Source: Ochromonadaceae sp. CCMP2298
Lineage: Eukaryota > Sar > Synurophyceae > Ochromonadales > Ochromonadaceae
DNA length: 13,218 bases
NCBI GenBank assembly: GCA_026770595.1
Contig: MU634328.1
Coordinates: 1-13,218, forward strand
Direction of reading: 5' to 3'
Every line of letters starts with the position of its first letter. Positions within the stretch are counted from its first letter, which is position 1. The notes beneath the pieces are model-generated. The model saw only the letters and a list, made by a program, of their open reading frames with translations. It had not been told where the DNA came from and did no database searches. Below are positions 1 through 7,147 of the stretch, piece after piece. Position numbers and translations under genes: made by a program.

Positions 1-32
1 CCCCAACCCCCTCCTCGTCCCCCCCCGGCCAG
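1..32 (+). other. 3' end of an ATG1 intron (pyrimidine tract and AG acceptor)
   Basis: The window opens in a C-rich tract ending in CCAG, directly before the codon for Ala of the kinase APE motif. The coding frame has no plausible continuation upstream, so this is read as the tail of a spliceosomal intron whose 5' end lies outside the window. Confidence 0.7.
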
Positions 33-1941
33 GCGCCCGAAATCCTGGAGTCAAAAGACTACGATGGGAAGGCGGACATCTGGTCCGTGGGCTGCATATT
101 CTACGAAATGCTGGTGGGCACGTGCCCCTTCAAAGGATCCAATGAGGGCGACCTGCTGATGAACATTAAAACCAAAGAATTGGTGGTGCCGAAGGAGGTT
201 GTTATATCGAAAACCAGTGTGGATATTTTGATCAAGGTATGATTATTTTGTCACCATCCTCCTGTTCTATCCTCCTATTCTCCTATCGTCTTATGCTCCC
301 ATCCTCCCATCCTCCTATCGTATTTATTTATGCAGCCCACCATCCTCCCTAACTTATTTATCCCCCATCCTCTTCCCCCCACTAACCTATTAAACCCGCA
401 GCTTCTGGAGCGCCACCCAGGCCGGCGCGCTTCCCTGCCCCAGCTGCTGGCTGCCACAGCACACCTCAGCAACAGCCTCATGCCACGTCTAACACCTACA
501 GCAGAGGAGCCACTCGCGGGAGAGGCTGGGGGTATGGGGGTGGGTATGGGGGGTGGGGGTATGGGTGCTAGCGATGGTAGGCGGCATAGCTCGTCAAGCC
601 AGGGGGGTATGGTTGGTGCAGGTGTGAGTGGGGGTGCGGGGGGTGAGCTGGGCTCTCCAGATGCACGGTCGTCTAGGCGGCACAGCGCCAGCGCCACTGC
701 GGATGTACTGATGGGCCAGGGGCATGGTCATGGGCAGAGCCAGGGGCAGGGGCAGGGCACGCAAGGGCACGAGCGGCAGGGACAGGGGCATGGCGAGGGG
801 ACAGGGGCAGGGCAGGACTCTCCGTCTGGGGCCTTCGCTGGCTCTGGTGCACAGCCGGGCACTAGCCCCTCGGGTGGGTACAACACCCCCAACTTCATAT
901 CTCCCAACTACGTCTCTCCCAGCAAGACCCCTCCCCAGGGCCAGGGCCAGGGACAGACGCAGACTCACTGGATGGAGCAGCAGCAGTTGCAGCAGCAGGC
1001 GCAGCGGTACAGCGGATCGGCGTACAACCAGCAGGCTCCAGAGGGCTCTAGCGGCAAACACTCCCGTAGAAGCTCGGGGGCCGGAGGGGTTGCGGGTGGC
1101 GGGGGTGCTGGGGGTGCGTACGGTTACAGCGACCCCTACAGCCGTTCCCCCCGCATGCACTCTCCCTCCAGCTCCCCGCCCTCTAATCCCTTCATACCCA
1201 TGGGTATGAAGATGTACAACTCTCGCCCAGGGCCTGCCACGCCCACGTCTGGGCTATCCACGTCCCCTGCAGCGGCGATAGGTCTGATGGGCAACTTGAT
1301 CGCGTATGTGTTCAATCCTGCGCCGGCGGCCTCGAATATGCGTGGGCAGTCGCACCAGCAGGAGTATAACAATAACAATCCGGACGGGCGTAGTGTCAGT
1401 CTGGACAGGGGCTCGACCAACAGCTACGCACAGTTCACGGCCAGCCTCACCGGCTGCGGTGGGGGAGATGGGGGTGGCGGAGGGGGAGGCTACGGAACGG
1501 GTGCGGGCGCTTACGGCAGTGCCTCCGGTGCGGGGGGGCAGATACGCAAGCCTCGGTCTAACTCAGATACGTACAGCTACAGCGTGAAGGAAGACTACTT
1601 CCCCCCTTCTGCTGGGAACAGGGACAGGGGGGAGAGTAGGGACAGCAGGGAGAGTAGGGACAGCAGGGACAGGGACAGGGAGTACAGGGATAGGGAAAAT
1701 AGAGACAGGGAATATAGGGACAGGGACAGGGACAGGGAGAGGGATTATAGGGATAGGGACAGTAGGGACGACAGGGACAGGAGCAGTGACAGGAGCAGTG
1801 ACAGGGACAGGGACAGGGACAGGAGTGATAGGGAACCTGACTCCTCTCACGTCTCGAACGAAGACGACTTCGTGTTGATCAGCAACTCCAACTCCAACTC
1901 CAACGACAGGGACAGAGAGGACAGCAGGGAGAGGGACAGCA

Positions 1942-1990
<49 letters not shown>

Positions 1991-3631
1991 GAGGGACAGG
2001 GACAGGGACAGGGACAGAAGTGAAAGGGACAGGGGCGGTGGCGGTTTTGGGGGTGGAGGTGTAGGGGGTGTAGGGGACAGGGGCAGCGCAAAGTTGGGAG
2101 CACCCTCGAGCGGCAGTGGCAAGAACGACAGCAGTGACAGCGGCAAATACACGCAAGCGCAGTCGCAGGCGCAGATGCAGATGCAGGCGCAAGCACAGAC
2201 GCGCGGGTACGGTAACGGACAGGCACCGGGACAGGAACAGGGACAGGGGCAGGGAGCTGGGCAGGTGCACGGTTTACGGCATCCAGACGATTACCCGGGG
2301 AACCAGGGAATTTCGGGAAATCTTGGGCAAAACCGGTCAAATCAGGGGGGGAATGGGCAGGGGTTTAAGGGACAGGGAGAGGGACAGGGGAATCAGGGAC
2401 CGGGGCAGGGACAGGGGAATCAGGGCCAGGGGCAGGGACAGGGGAATCAGGGACAGGGACAGGGGACCAGCGCGTCGTTCCTGGAGGCTGAGGCTGCTGC
2501 TTTGCAGACCTTTTATGCCAGTGTGGTGAGGAGATGCAAGGTCTACTCTGCAGTGGCTGGGGCCATCTCGGCACTGGGAGATCAGTATGTGAGGGAGGCG
2601 AGGGAGGGGCAGGCGAGGGAGGGACAGGGGAGGGAGGGAGTTACTGCGGTGGCTGCTTCTGCGGTTGCTGCTGGTGTTGTGGATGGGGCAGGGGTTGCCT
2701 CTGCCCCAGTGCTCTCCGCCTCCGCCCCTGCCTCCTTTCATGTTGTCCCCCCCACTGCCTTGGACTTTGGGGGAACTGGGACCTCGGCTGGGGCCGGGGG
2801 GGCCGTTAACTGGTACGAGCATAACGGGAACGGCGAAGATGACGGTGACGGGGACAGACACAGGGACGGGGACGGGGACGGTGACAGAGACGAAGGTGAC
2901 GAGAAGGAGGAAGACATCGCGGGCTTCCTGCACTCTGCTGTCACCTCAGACCACAGCTTCGCACCCCCCTCGCACAGCTTCGCTGCCTGGAACCCCCCGC
3001 CCCCGCAGTCTGCCCTGGATCGCTACTCTGTCGCATGCAGCCTGTACCTGCACGCGCTGAGCATCCTGACCTCCTTGATAAAGTCCTTCGAGGGGAATCA
3101 GGCGGGCGAGGTGGGGGAGCTGCACGCGCCGATGCAGAGGCTGAAGGGCGACCTCTCTGCCGTGTTCGACCAGCTCATCAGCCGCACAGAGGGGTGCCAG
3201 AAGCAGATCCACGCCATTGCACCAGTCGCACCAGAGGAGGCCTTCTCTCCCCCCGCGAAGCCTGCCCTGCCCCCGCCTGAGCCGGTGATGGTGCAGGCAG
3301 CGCTCAGGAAGGAGGCAGACGCGGGAATGGAGGAGCTTTTAGGGAACCTGGGACGGTAAGCTTACATTGCTCATCTTGCCCACATACCCCTCTCATCTCT
3401 TCCTACTCTCCCCTTTCTACTCCACTCGCCCCTCTACTCCCCCCCCCTCCCCCCTACCCCCCCTATAGTGCCTGCCAGCTCTACTCAGCCGCCAACGAGC
3501 TAGTGGAGGGGGTGGCTCTCACCGCCAGAGACGGAGAGGACCAGCGGCGGCTGCACCACTACTCCGCCTCACTGTTGGAGAAACTTGCCGCCTGCCGTAC
3601 CAGGGCCAGTGCGCTGCGCATGTTCGAATAA
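33..3631 (+). CDS. ATG1: Atg1/ULK-family autophagy-initiating Ser/Thr kinase, 3' part (N-terminal exons lie outside the window)
   Basis: Three exons are visible: 33-236, 402-3355 and 3469-3631 (TAA stop). They join in frame to 1106 residues. The partial protein opens at the kinase APE motif, followed by the DIWSVG motif of helix F and the RRAS C-lobe motif, which is split by the first intron (ILIK / [11 protein letters not shown]). Residues of roughly 100-760 are low complexity (Gly, Gln, Ser, Arg-Asp). They contain EDDFVLIS, a LIR/AIM-type Atg8-binding motif like the DDF-type motif of ULK1. From residue 761 to the end lie helices resembling the Atg1 tandem-MIT (EAT) region, with LYLHALSIL and a last exon rich in Leu/Ala helix. 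In the family, this kinase starts autophagosome formation and the EAT region binds Atg13. The linker is far longer than usual. The N-lobe and start codon are not in the window. Family call is strong; exact orthology (ATG1 versus a ULK paralogue) is less certain. Confidence 0.88.
237..401 (+). other. ATG1 intron within the kinase C-lobe
   Basis: The donor GTATGA follows codon AAG and the acceptor is CCCGCAG; phase 0. The reading frame stops at once in the intron (TGA), and the two flanks rejoin into an uninterrupted kinase helix (ILIK/LLERHP). The interior is made of degenerate CCTCCTAT-like units. Confidence 0.85.
719..805 (+). repeat. First GGGGCA-type hexamer block in ATG1 (Gly-Gln-rich)
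   Basis: Degenerate CAGGGG/CATGGG/CAGGGC units encode a Gly-Gln/His-rich stretch. This block is in the same codon register as the later Gln-Gly array near 2221-2468. Confidence 0.7.
1617..1836 (+). repeat. GGGACA hexamer array encoding Arg-Asp repeats, block 1
   Basis: The DNA is a mostly perfect AGGGAC hexamer run with interspersed AGT, GAG and TAC variants. It is read as AGG GAC, giving an RD/RE/SRD mixed-charge segment. Such RD/RE tracts are known in RNA-processing and condensate-forming proteins; any role here is inference. Confidence 0.85.
1860..1883 (+). other. Candidate LIR/AIM (Atg8-binding) motif in ATG1
   Basis: Codons 1860-1883 encode EDDFVLIS (about residues 555-562 of the partial protein). 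The core is an aromatic residue, two spacers and an aliphatic residue (F-V-L-I) preceded by three acidic residues. Atg1/ULK kinases of fungi, plants and animals carry a LIR in the linker between the kinase and the EAT region, and this one sits in that place. It lies on a short island between two Arg-Asp arrays, followed by an AACTCC hexamer run giving Asn-Ser repeats. Confidence 0.7.
1908..2034 (+). repeat. GGGACA hexamer array encoding Arg-Asp repeats, block 2
   Basis: This is a nearly pure AGGGAC run after the LIR island, encoding consecutive RD dipeptides with a few RE and SR variants. It uses the same codon register as block 1. Confidence 0.87.
2221..2468 (+). repeat. Same hexamer family in shifted register, encoding Gln-Gly repeats
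   Basis: CAGGGA, CAGGGG and CAGGGCCAG units are a circular permutation of the AGGGAC repeat upstream. Here the codons fall as CAG GGA, giving QG repeats and interspersed GNQGQG segments, so the repeat changes reading register relative to the Arg-Asp blocks within one exon. Confidence 0.85.
3356..3468 (+). other. Last ATG1 intron
   Basis: The donor is GTAAGC and the acceptor is CCTATAG, joining CG to T for an Arg codon. The interior is almost wholly pyrimidine (C-rich). The downstream 54-codon exon continues the helical EAT region and ends in TAA at 3629-3631. Confidence 0.83.
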
Positions 3632-4497
3632 GGGGGTCTATGGGAGGGGAACCGGAAAAAACAGGAAAACAAGTGAAAAAGCAGGAAAAAATCCAGAAAA
3701 ATTATGTACAGTTGTATTCATGAAATGAAAATACGCTTGATAGGCATGGATGATAGGCGGATGACTTCGCACGTCTCATCTTGCACCCGTACCGTACCTG
3801 CGTACCAGTACCAGCGTACCAGTTAACGTACTGTGTCCCCTGTGCAGAGTGGCATGTCGGATGTGATCCAGGTAGATACAGTGGCGTGGGTTGCACATTC
3901 ACAACAAATCTTTTACCTATTTTTAAAACCTTCGAGAGACACAACGAAGAGGCGAGAGATCATGTCACAATCGTGTGTCAGGGATTAAAAAAAGACGTTT
4001 GTGGACAGGTGGATCTGCTCGTTCAGATCCCTTGCAGCTCCAAAGTTGCCTAAAATGGTCTTTTTCGACACTCTTTTTACGAAAACAGGGTATTTTTCGG
4101 ACCCCAATTACGAGCCGTAATGGTGTCTCTTGGAAACTGTGCTCTTTTGAATAAAATCCACGCCAAACGTGACAAACTCAAAAGGTTGGCTGTCGGGTTA
4201 CGTACTTTTTGCAATCTCCAGCCGCGAAGTAAAATTTCAGAACGATCACGAAAGCGAACCTTTGCTGTTATTGTATTGTATTTATTTACTTCAGCACTCC
4301 AGGCTATAGAGGTTTCGGCTCTTTGAAGAGGTTGCATGTGAGGTGTATGTGAGGTGTTGGAGGAGTGAAGGTTCTGCTGGAGGTACGGAGGTACTAAGAA
4401 TCGGAGCGTGGAGGTTGTGGAGGTTCGGAAGTAAACAGGCTAAGGAGAGTGGAGATAAGGGCAGTGGAGCTAAGAGAGCGGGGAGCTTAGAGCTATT
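3632..4497. other. Convergent intergenic region between ATG1 and MetRS; no supportable gene
   Basis: The left part holds the probable ATG1 3' UTR, with an A-rich run of CAGGAAAA-like units at about 3655-3703. At 3786-3832 there is a cluster of GTACC-containing units. Around 3890-4330 the DNA is visibly more AT-rich than the neighbouring genes and carries only short ORFs on both strands (up to about 90 codons) that I do not recognise. A small hairpin (GGATCTG/CAGATCC) lies at 4011-4030. The right part (4330-4497) is purine-rich GAGGT-like DNA, which would be the pyrimidine-rich 3' UTR of MetRS on the minus strand. I saw no tRNA, snRNA or 5S signature. Confidence 0.5.
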
Positions 4498-6708
4498 TTA
4501 TGATATAGGTACGTCTACCAGAGTAGCCACCCTGCACACACCCGCGGAGGTGGCCAGCTGGGACTGCCTCCAGCACGCCACGCCCGCCTCGTCCGTGTGC
4601 AGGTCCGGCACTATCCCCTCCCACGCTTTTAATTTCTTCATTCTGGCTGCGGTGAGCGCGGCTGGTGCTGGCATCCCGCCGCTTAAAAACACCCTCTCCC
4701 CCACAGCAGAGCCCTCAGGCACGCTGAGCAGCTCGACCCTCAAGCCGTCTGCTGACTTGGCCGCCAGCACCATCCCGGCACTCAACACTCCCTGGAACTT
4801 CGACTCCTTCAAATTTGCCACCACTACCACCAGTCTGTCTTGCAGATCCTCCAGGGAGTAGAAGGCACGCAGGCCGGACACCACCACACGCACACCTGAG
4901 GCGCCGAGGTCGATTTCTTCGCAAAAGAGGCGCTCCGCGGTCTCGTGGTGCCACACACGCACTACCCGCCCCACCCGCAGATCCGCCTTGGTGAAGTCCA
5001 GTTCATGCTCCTCCTCCACCTCCACCGTCTTCTTGCCCTTCACCCCCCCGCCCGCACCTGCAGCAGCGGCCGGCGCCTCTACCGCCTCCACCTCTATCTT
5101 TTTGAAGAGAATTTCCCCCATTCCCACCGCCGTGCCTGGGGCCAGGTTGTACATATCCTCCCTCAGGTTGTGCGCACTGACGGGACCCGTGCCCAGCCAC
5201 GAGAAGATCTGCTGCGTGCACAGGGGCATCACAGGCGCCAGGAAGTGGCAAAATGCATAAATGGCCTCCAGCGCCGTGCGCACAATCGCCACCCTCCTGT
5301 GCTCATCTGCACCCTTCATCTTCCACGGCTCTGCCTCGCTCAGAAACCTGTTGGTCGCCCGCACAGCCTCCATGGCCTTAAAGAGCGCCAAATGGAGCGC
5401 ACACTCTGTCATGTCTGCGATTACGCCCTCCTTCAGCACCCCCAGATCGAAGGGCAGTCCTCCGTCGTGCTGCACGTCTGGCACCTCGCCTGCGCAGTAC
5501 TTGTGCGCAAGTGTAAACACCCTGTGTACTAGGTTGCCCAGCACGTCCGCCAGTTCTGAGTTGTGCATCTGAACTAGCGACTCTTCTGAGAAGTTCATGT
5601 CACTGCCGTACGTGGCTGCTGCACAGGTGTAGTAGCGGATCGTGTCGACTGGGTACTTCGCAAGGATGTCCTTAGGGTCTATGGTGTTGTTGTAGGACTT
5701 GGACATCTTGCGTCCGTCTGAGGCGTTCACGAAGCCATGGCTGTAGACGCCCCTGGGCAGGGGCAGGCCCGCACTCATGAGCATGCAGGGCCAGATGACG
5801 CAGTGGAACCATATGATGTCTTTGCCGATTATGTGCTTCGCGGCGGGCCAGTAGTCGGATAAAGCGTGTCCGTTGGCCTGGCCGCCGGGCGCAGCTGGGC
5901 GCTCAGCGACGCCTAGGCCGTTAACGCCAGTGAGATAGTTGGAGAGCGCGTCGAACCAGACGTACATGACGTGTCTCTGGTCGAAGCCCTCGGGCACAGG
6001 GATGCCCCAGGCGAACGAGGTGCGTGAGATGGACAGATCCCGCAGCGGGTCCTTGGTCAGACGGGCTACTATGTTGTTGCGGTAAGCTTCTGGCTCGATA
6101 AACGAGGGGTTGAGGGCGATATACTCCAGCAGGCGGTCGGTGTATTTGCTCATGCGGAAGAAGTAGCTCTCCTCCTTCACGCGCTTGAGGGGCAGCCCGC
6201 TGCCCACGTCCTTGAACTCTGCCGCCTCCGCATCCGCCTGCGTGACGAACACCTCCTCTCGCTCGTTGTACCACCCCTCGTACGCATCGAGATAGATGTC
6301 CCCCGCCGAGGCGCACATCTTCCACAATGTCTGGGAGGTCAGCTCGTGCCCGGGGTCCGTAGTACGTACGAAGTCTGAGTAGTTAATCAGCAGTTGACGG
6401 TCGAGATCTTTGAATGCTGCCACATAGCCGTCACAGTGCACTAGCGGCTCGAGTCCGGCCTTCTGCGCAGAGGCGGCGACCTTCTGTCCGTGCTCGTCGG
6501 TGCCCGTGACGAAGTACGTGTCATAGCCCAGCACGCGATGGTACCTCACCAGGGCGTCTGCTGTGATGAACTCGTACGCATGTCCGATATGGGGGTTCCC
6601 GTTGGTGTACGAGATCGCCGTCGTTAGGTAGTAGGTTTCTTCCCTGTGGTCGGGGAGGTTTGTGGCCAGGGCTCCGAACTCGGAGTCCGTGGTGTGCTCG
6701 GAGTCCAT
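4498..6708 (-). CDS. MARS1: Methionyl-tRNA synthetase, class lacking the zinc knuckle, with C-terminal EMAPII-type tRNA-binding domain
   Basis: This single uninterrupted ORF of 736 aa charges tRNA-Met with methionine. The HIGH motif is literal (PHIGHAYEF, residues 40-43) and KMSKS is intact (GRKMSKSYNN, 334-338). TGTDEHG and YVWFDALSNY also match the catalytic core. Where bacterial enzymes have the CxxC zinc knuckle after YEG, this one reads GWYNEREEVF (145-154), with no cysteines. A Lys/Glu linker (about 540-570) leads to an OB-fold tRNA-binding domain (571-675: DFTKADLRVGRV, FQGVLSAGMVL). An EMAPII-like tail (about 690-736: WEGIVPDLHTD, SAGVCRVA) completes it. The ATG lies in a good Kozak context (CACACCATGG) and the N-terminus is acidic, so a cytosolic enzyme is likeliest. 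It is divergent from the membrane-protein gene and convergent with ATG1. Unlike its neighbours it has no intron. Confidence 0.95.
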   Translation of the reverse strand: MDSEHTTDSEFGALATNLPDHREETYYLTTAISYTNGNPHIGHAYEFITADALVRYHRVLGYDTYFVTGTDEHGQKVAASAQKAGLEPLVHCDGYVAAFKDLDRQLLINYSDFVRTTDPGHELTSQTLWKMCASAGDIYLDAYEGWYNEREEVFVTQADAEAAEFKDVGSGLPLKRVKEESYFFRMSKYTDRLLEYIALNPSFIEPEAYRNNIVARLTKDPLRDLSISRTSFAWGIPVPEGFDQRHVMYVWFDALSNYLTGVNGLGVAERPAAPGGQANGHALSDYWPAAKHIIGKDIIWFHCVIWPCMLMSAGLPLPRGVYSHGFVNASDGRKMSKSYNNTIDPKDILAKYPVDTIRYYTCAAATYGSDMNFSEESLVQMHNSELADVLGNLVHRVFTLAHKYCAGEVPDVQHDGGLPFDLGVLKEGVIADMTECALHLALFKAMEAVRATNRFLSEAEPWKMKGADEHRRVAIVRTALEAIYAFCHFLAPVMPLCTQQIFSWLGTGPVSAHNLREDMYNLAPGTAVGMGEILFKKIEVEAVEAPAAAAGAGGGVKGKKTVEVEEEHELDFTKADLRVGRVVRVWHHETAERLFCEEIDLGASGVRVVVSGLRAFYSLEDLQDRLVVVVANLKESKFQGVLSAGMVLAAKSADGLRVELLSVPEGSAVGERVFLSGGMPAPAALTAARMKKLKAWEGIVPDLHTDEAGVACWRQSQLATSAGVCRVATLVDVPIS

Positions 6709-7147
6709 GGTGTGCTTCTGAGTCGCGCTGTAGCCCCGTCGAGTCTGCTCTCGCTGGCTGTGTGGCTCACACTACACACCTGGATGCCTGGAATGGTCCG
6801 GGCAAGGAGTGGGAGCGTTGGAATGCTGCTTCGTTGAGTGTTGAGGCTTCACAGTCACTGTGAAGCCTCAACAGGTGCAGGAGGTGACCACTCGAATGTC
6901 AACCGAGTAGCCGGAAAAGAACCCAAGATAATAATTGCTTTTGTTAATTTTAACCCTTGGTTTTTGAATAGGCCTCATTTTAGAAATCGAAGAGACCAAA
7001 AGATATATGACATAGATCTGTGTGAAAATGGAGGATCTGATGCCATAATCCACCCGTGCGACAGATACGGAGAGCACTGCGACTCTTGAGTAAAACCCTT
7101 GACAGCAACAGCGACTCTTCAGCTACGGCTCAGCGCACGAGAGAGCC
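6709..7147. promoter_or_regulatory. Divergent intergenic region (shared promoter of MetRS and the PH-ARM membrane protein)
   Basis: These 439 bp separate the two divergent start codons. No recognisable gene is seen in them. They contain a 35-bp perfect palindrome at 6839-6873, AT-rich DNA from about 6920 to 7015, and a TATA-like AGATATATGA at about 6999-7008, roughly 140 bp before the right-hand ATG. A 9-bp direct repeat GCGACTCTT occurs at 7079-7087 and 7111-7119. The right-hand ATG has an ideal context (GAGCCATGG). Promoter assignment follows from position; no element has been tied to a factor. Confidence 0.6.
6839..6873. repeat. Perfect 17-bp inverted repeat with 1-nt centre
   Basis: The left arm TGTTGAGGCTTCACAGT (6839-6855), a single C at 6856 and the right arm ACTGTGAAGCCTCAACA (6857-6873) are exact reverse complements. 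The pairing fails immediately outside. It could form a cruciform or hairpin, or be a dyad protein-binding site. It lies about 130 bp upstream of the MetRS ATG and 275 bp upstream of the other gene. Confidence 0.93.

Noticed and set aside
594-1587. Overlapping ORFs in other frames of the Gly/Ser-rich ATG1 linker
   Set aside because: GC-rich DNA has few stop codons, and these lack recognisable domains or splice links.
1563-2340. Long minus-strand ORFs opposite the ATG1 repeats (up to 235 codons, Pro-Val or Leu-Ser rich)
   Set aside because: They are the complement of the GGGACA arrays, giving simple dipeptide runs; the plus strand carries the kinase-linked protein in one 984-codon exon.
4011-4030. 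Small hairpin (7-bp stem, 6-nt loop) as a terminator or RNA gene
   Set aside because: The stem is short, a size expected by chance in this length, with no other supporting signal.
3702-4337. Four ORFs of 68-90 codons on both strands of the ATG1-MetRS spacer
   Set aside because: No motif, good start context or splice partner was seen; mutually overlapping frames are expected by chance.
3632-4497. tRNA, 5S rRNA or spliceosomal RNA gene in the intergenic stretch
   Set aside because: No B-box-like GGTTCGA motif or known conserved snRNA sequence was seen on either strand.
4945-5572. Plus-strand ORFs of 195 and 103 codons inside MetRS
   Set aside because: They lie opposite the conserved catalytic and anticodon-binding parts of MetRS and show no motif.
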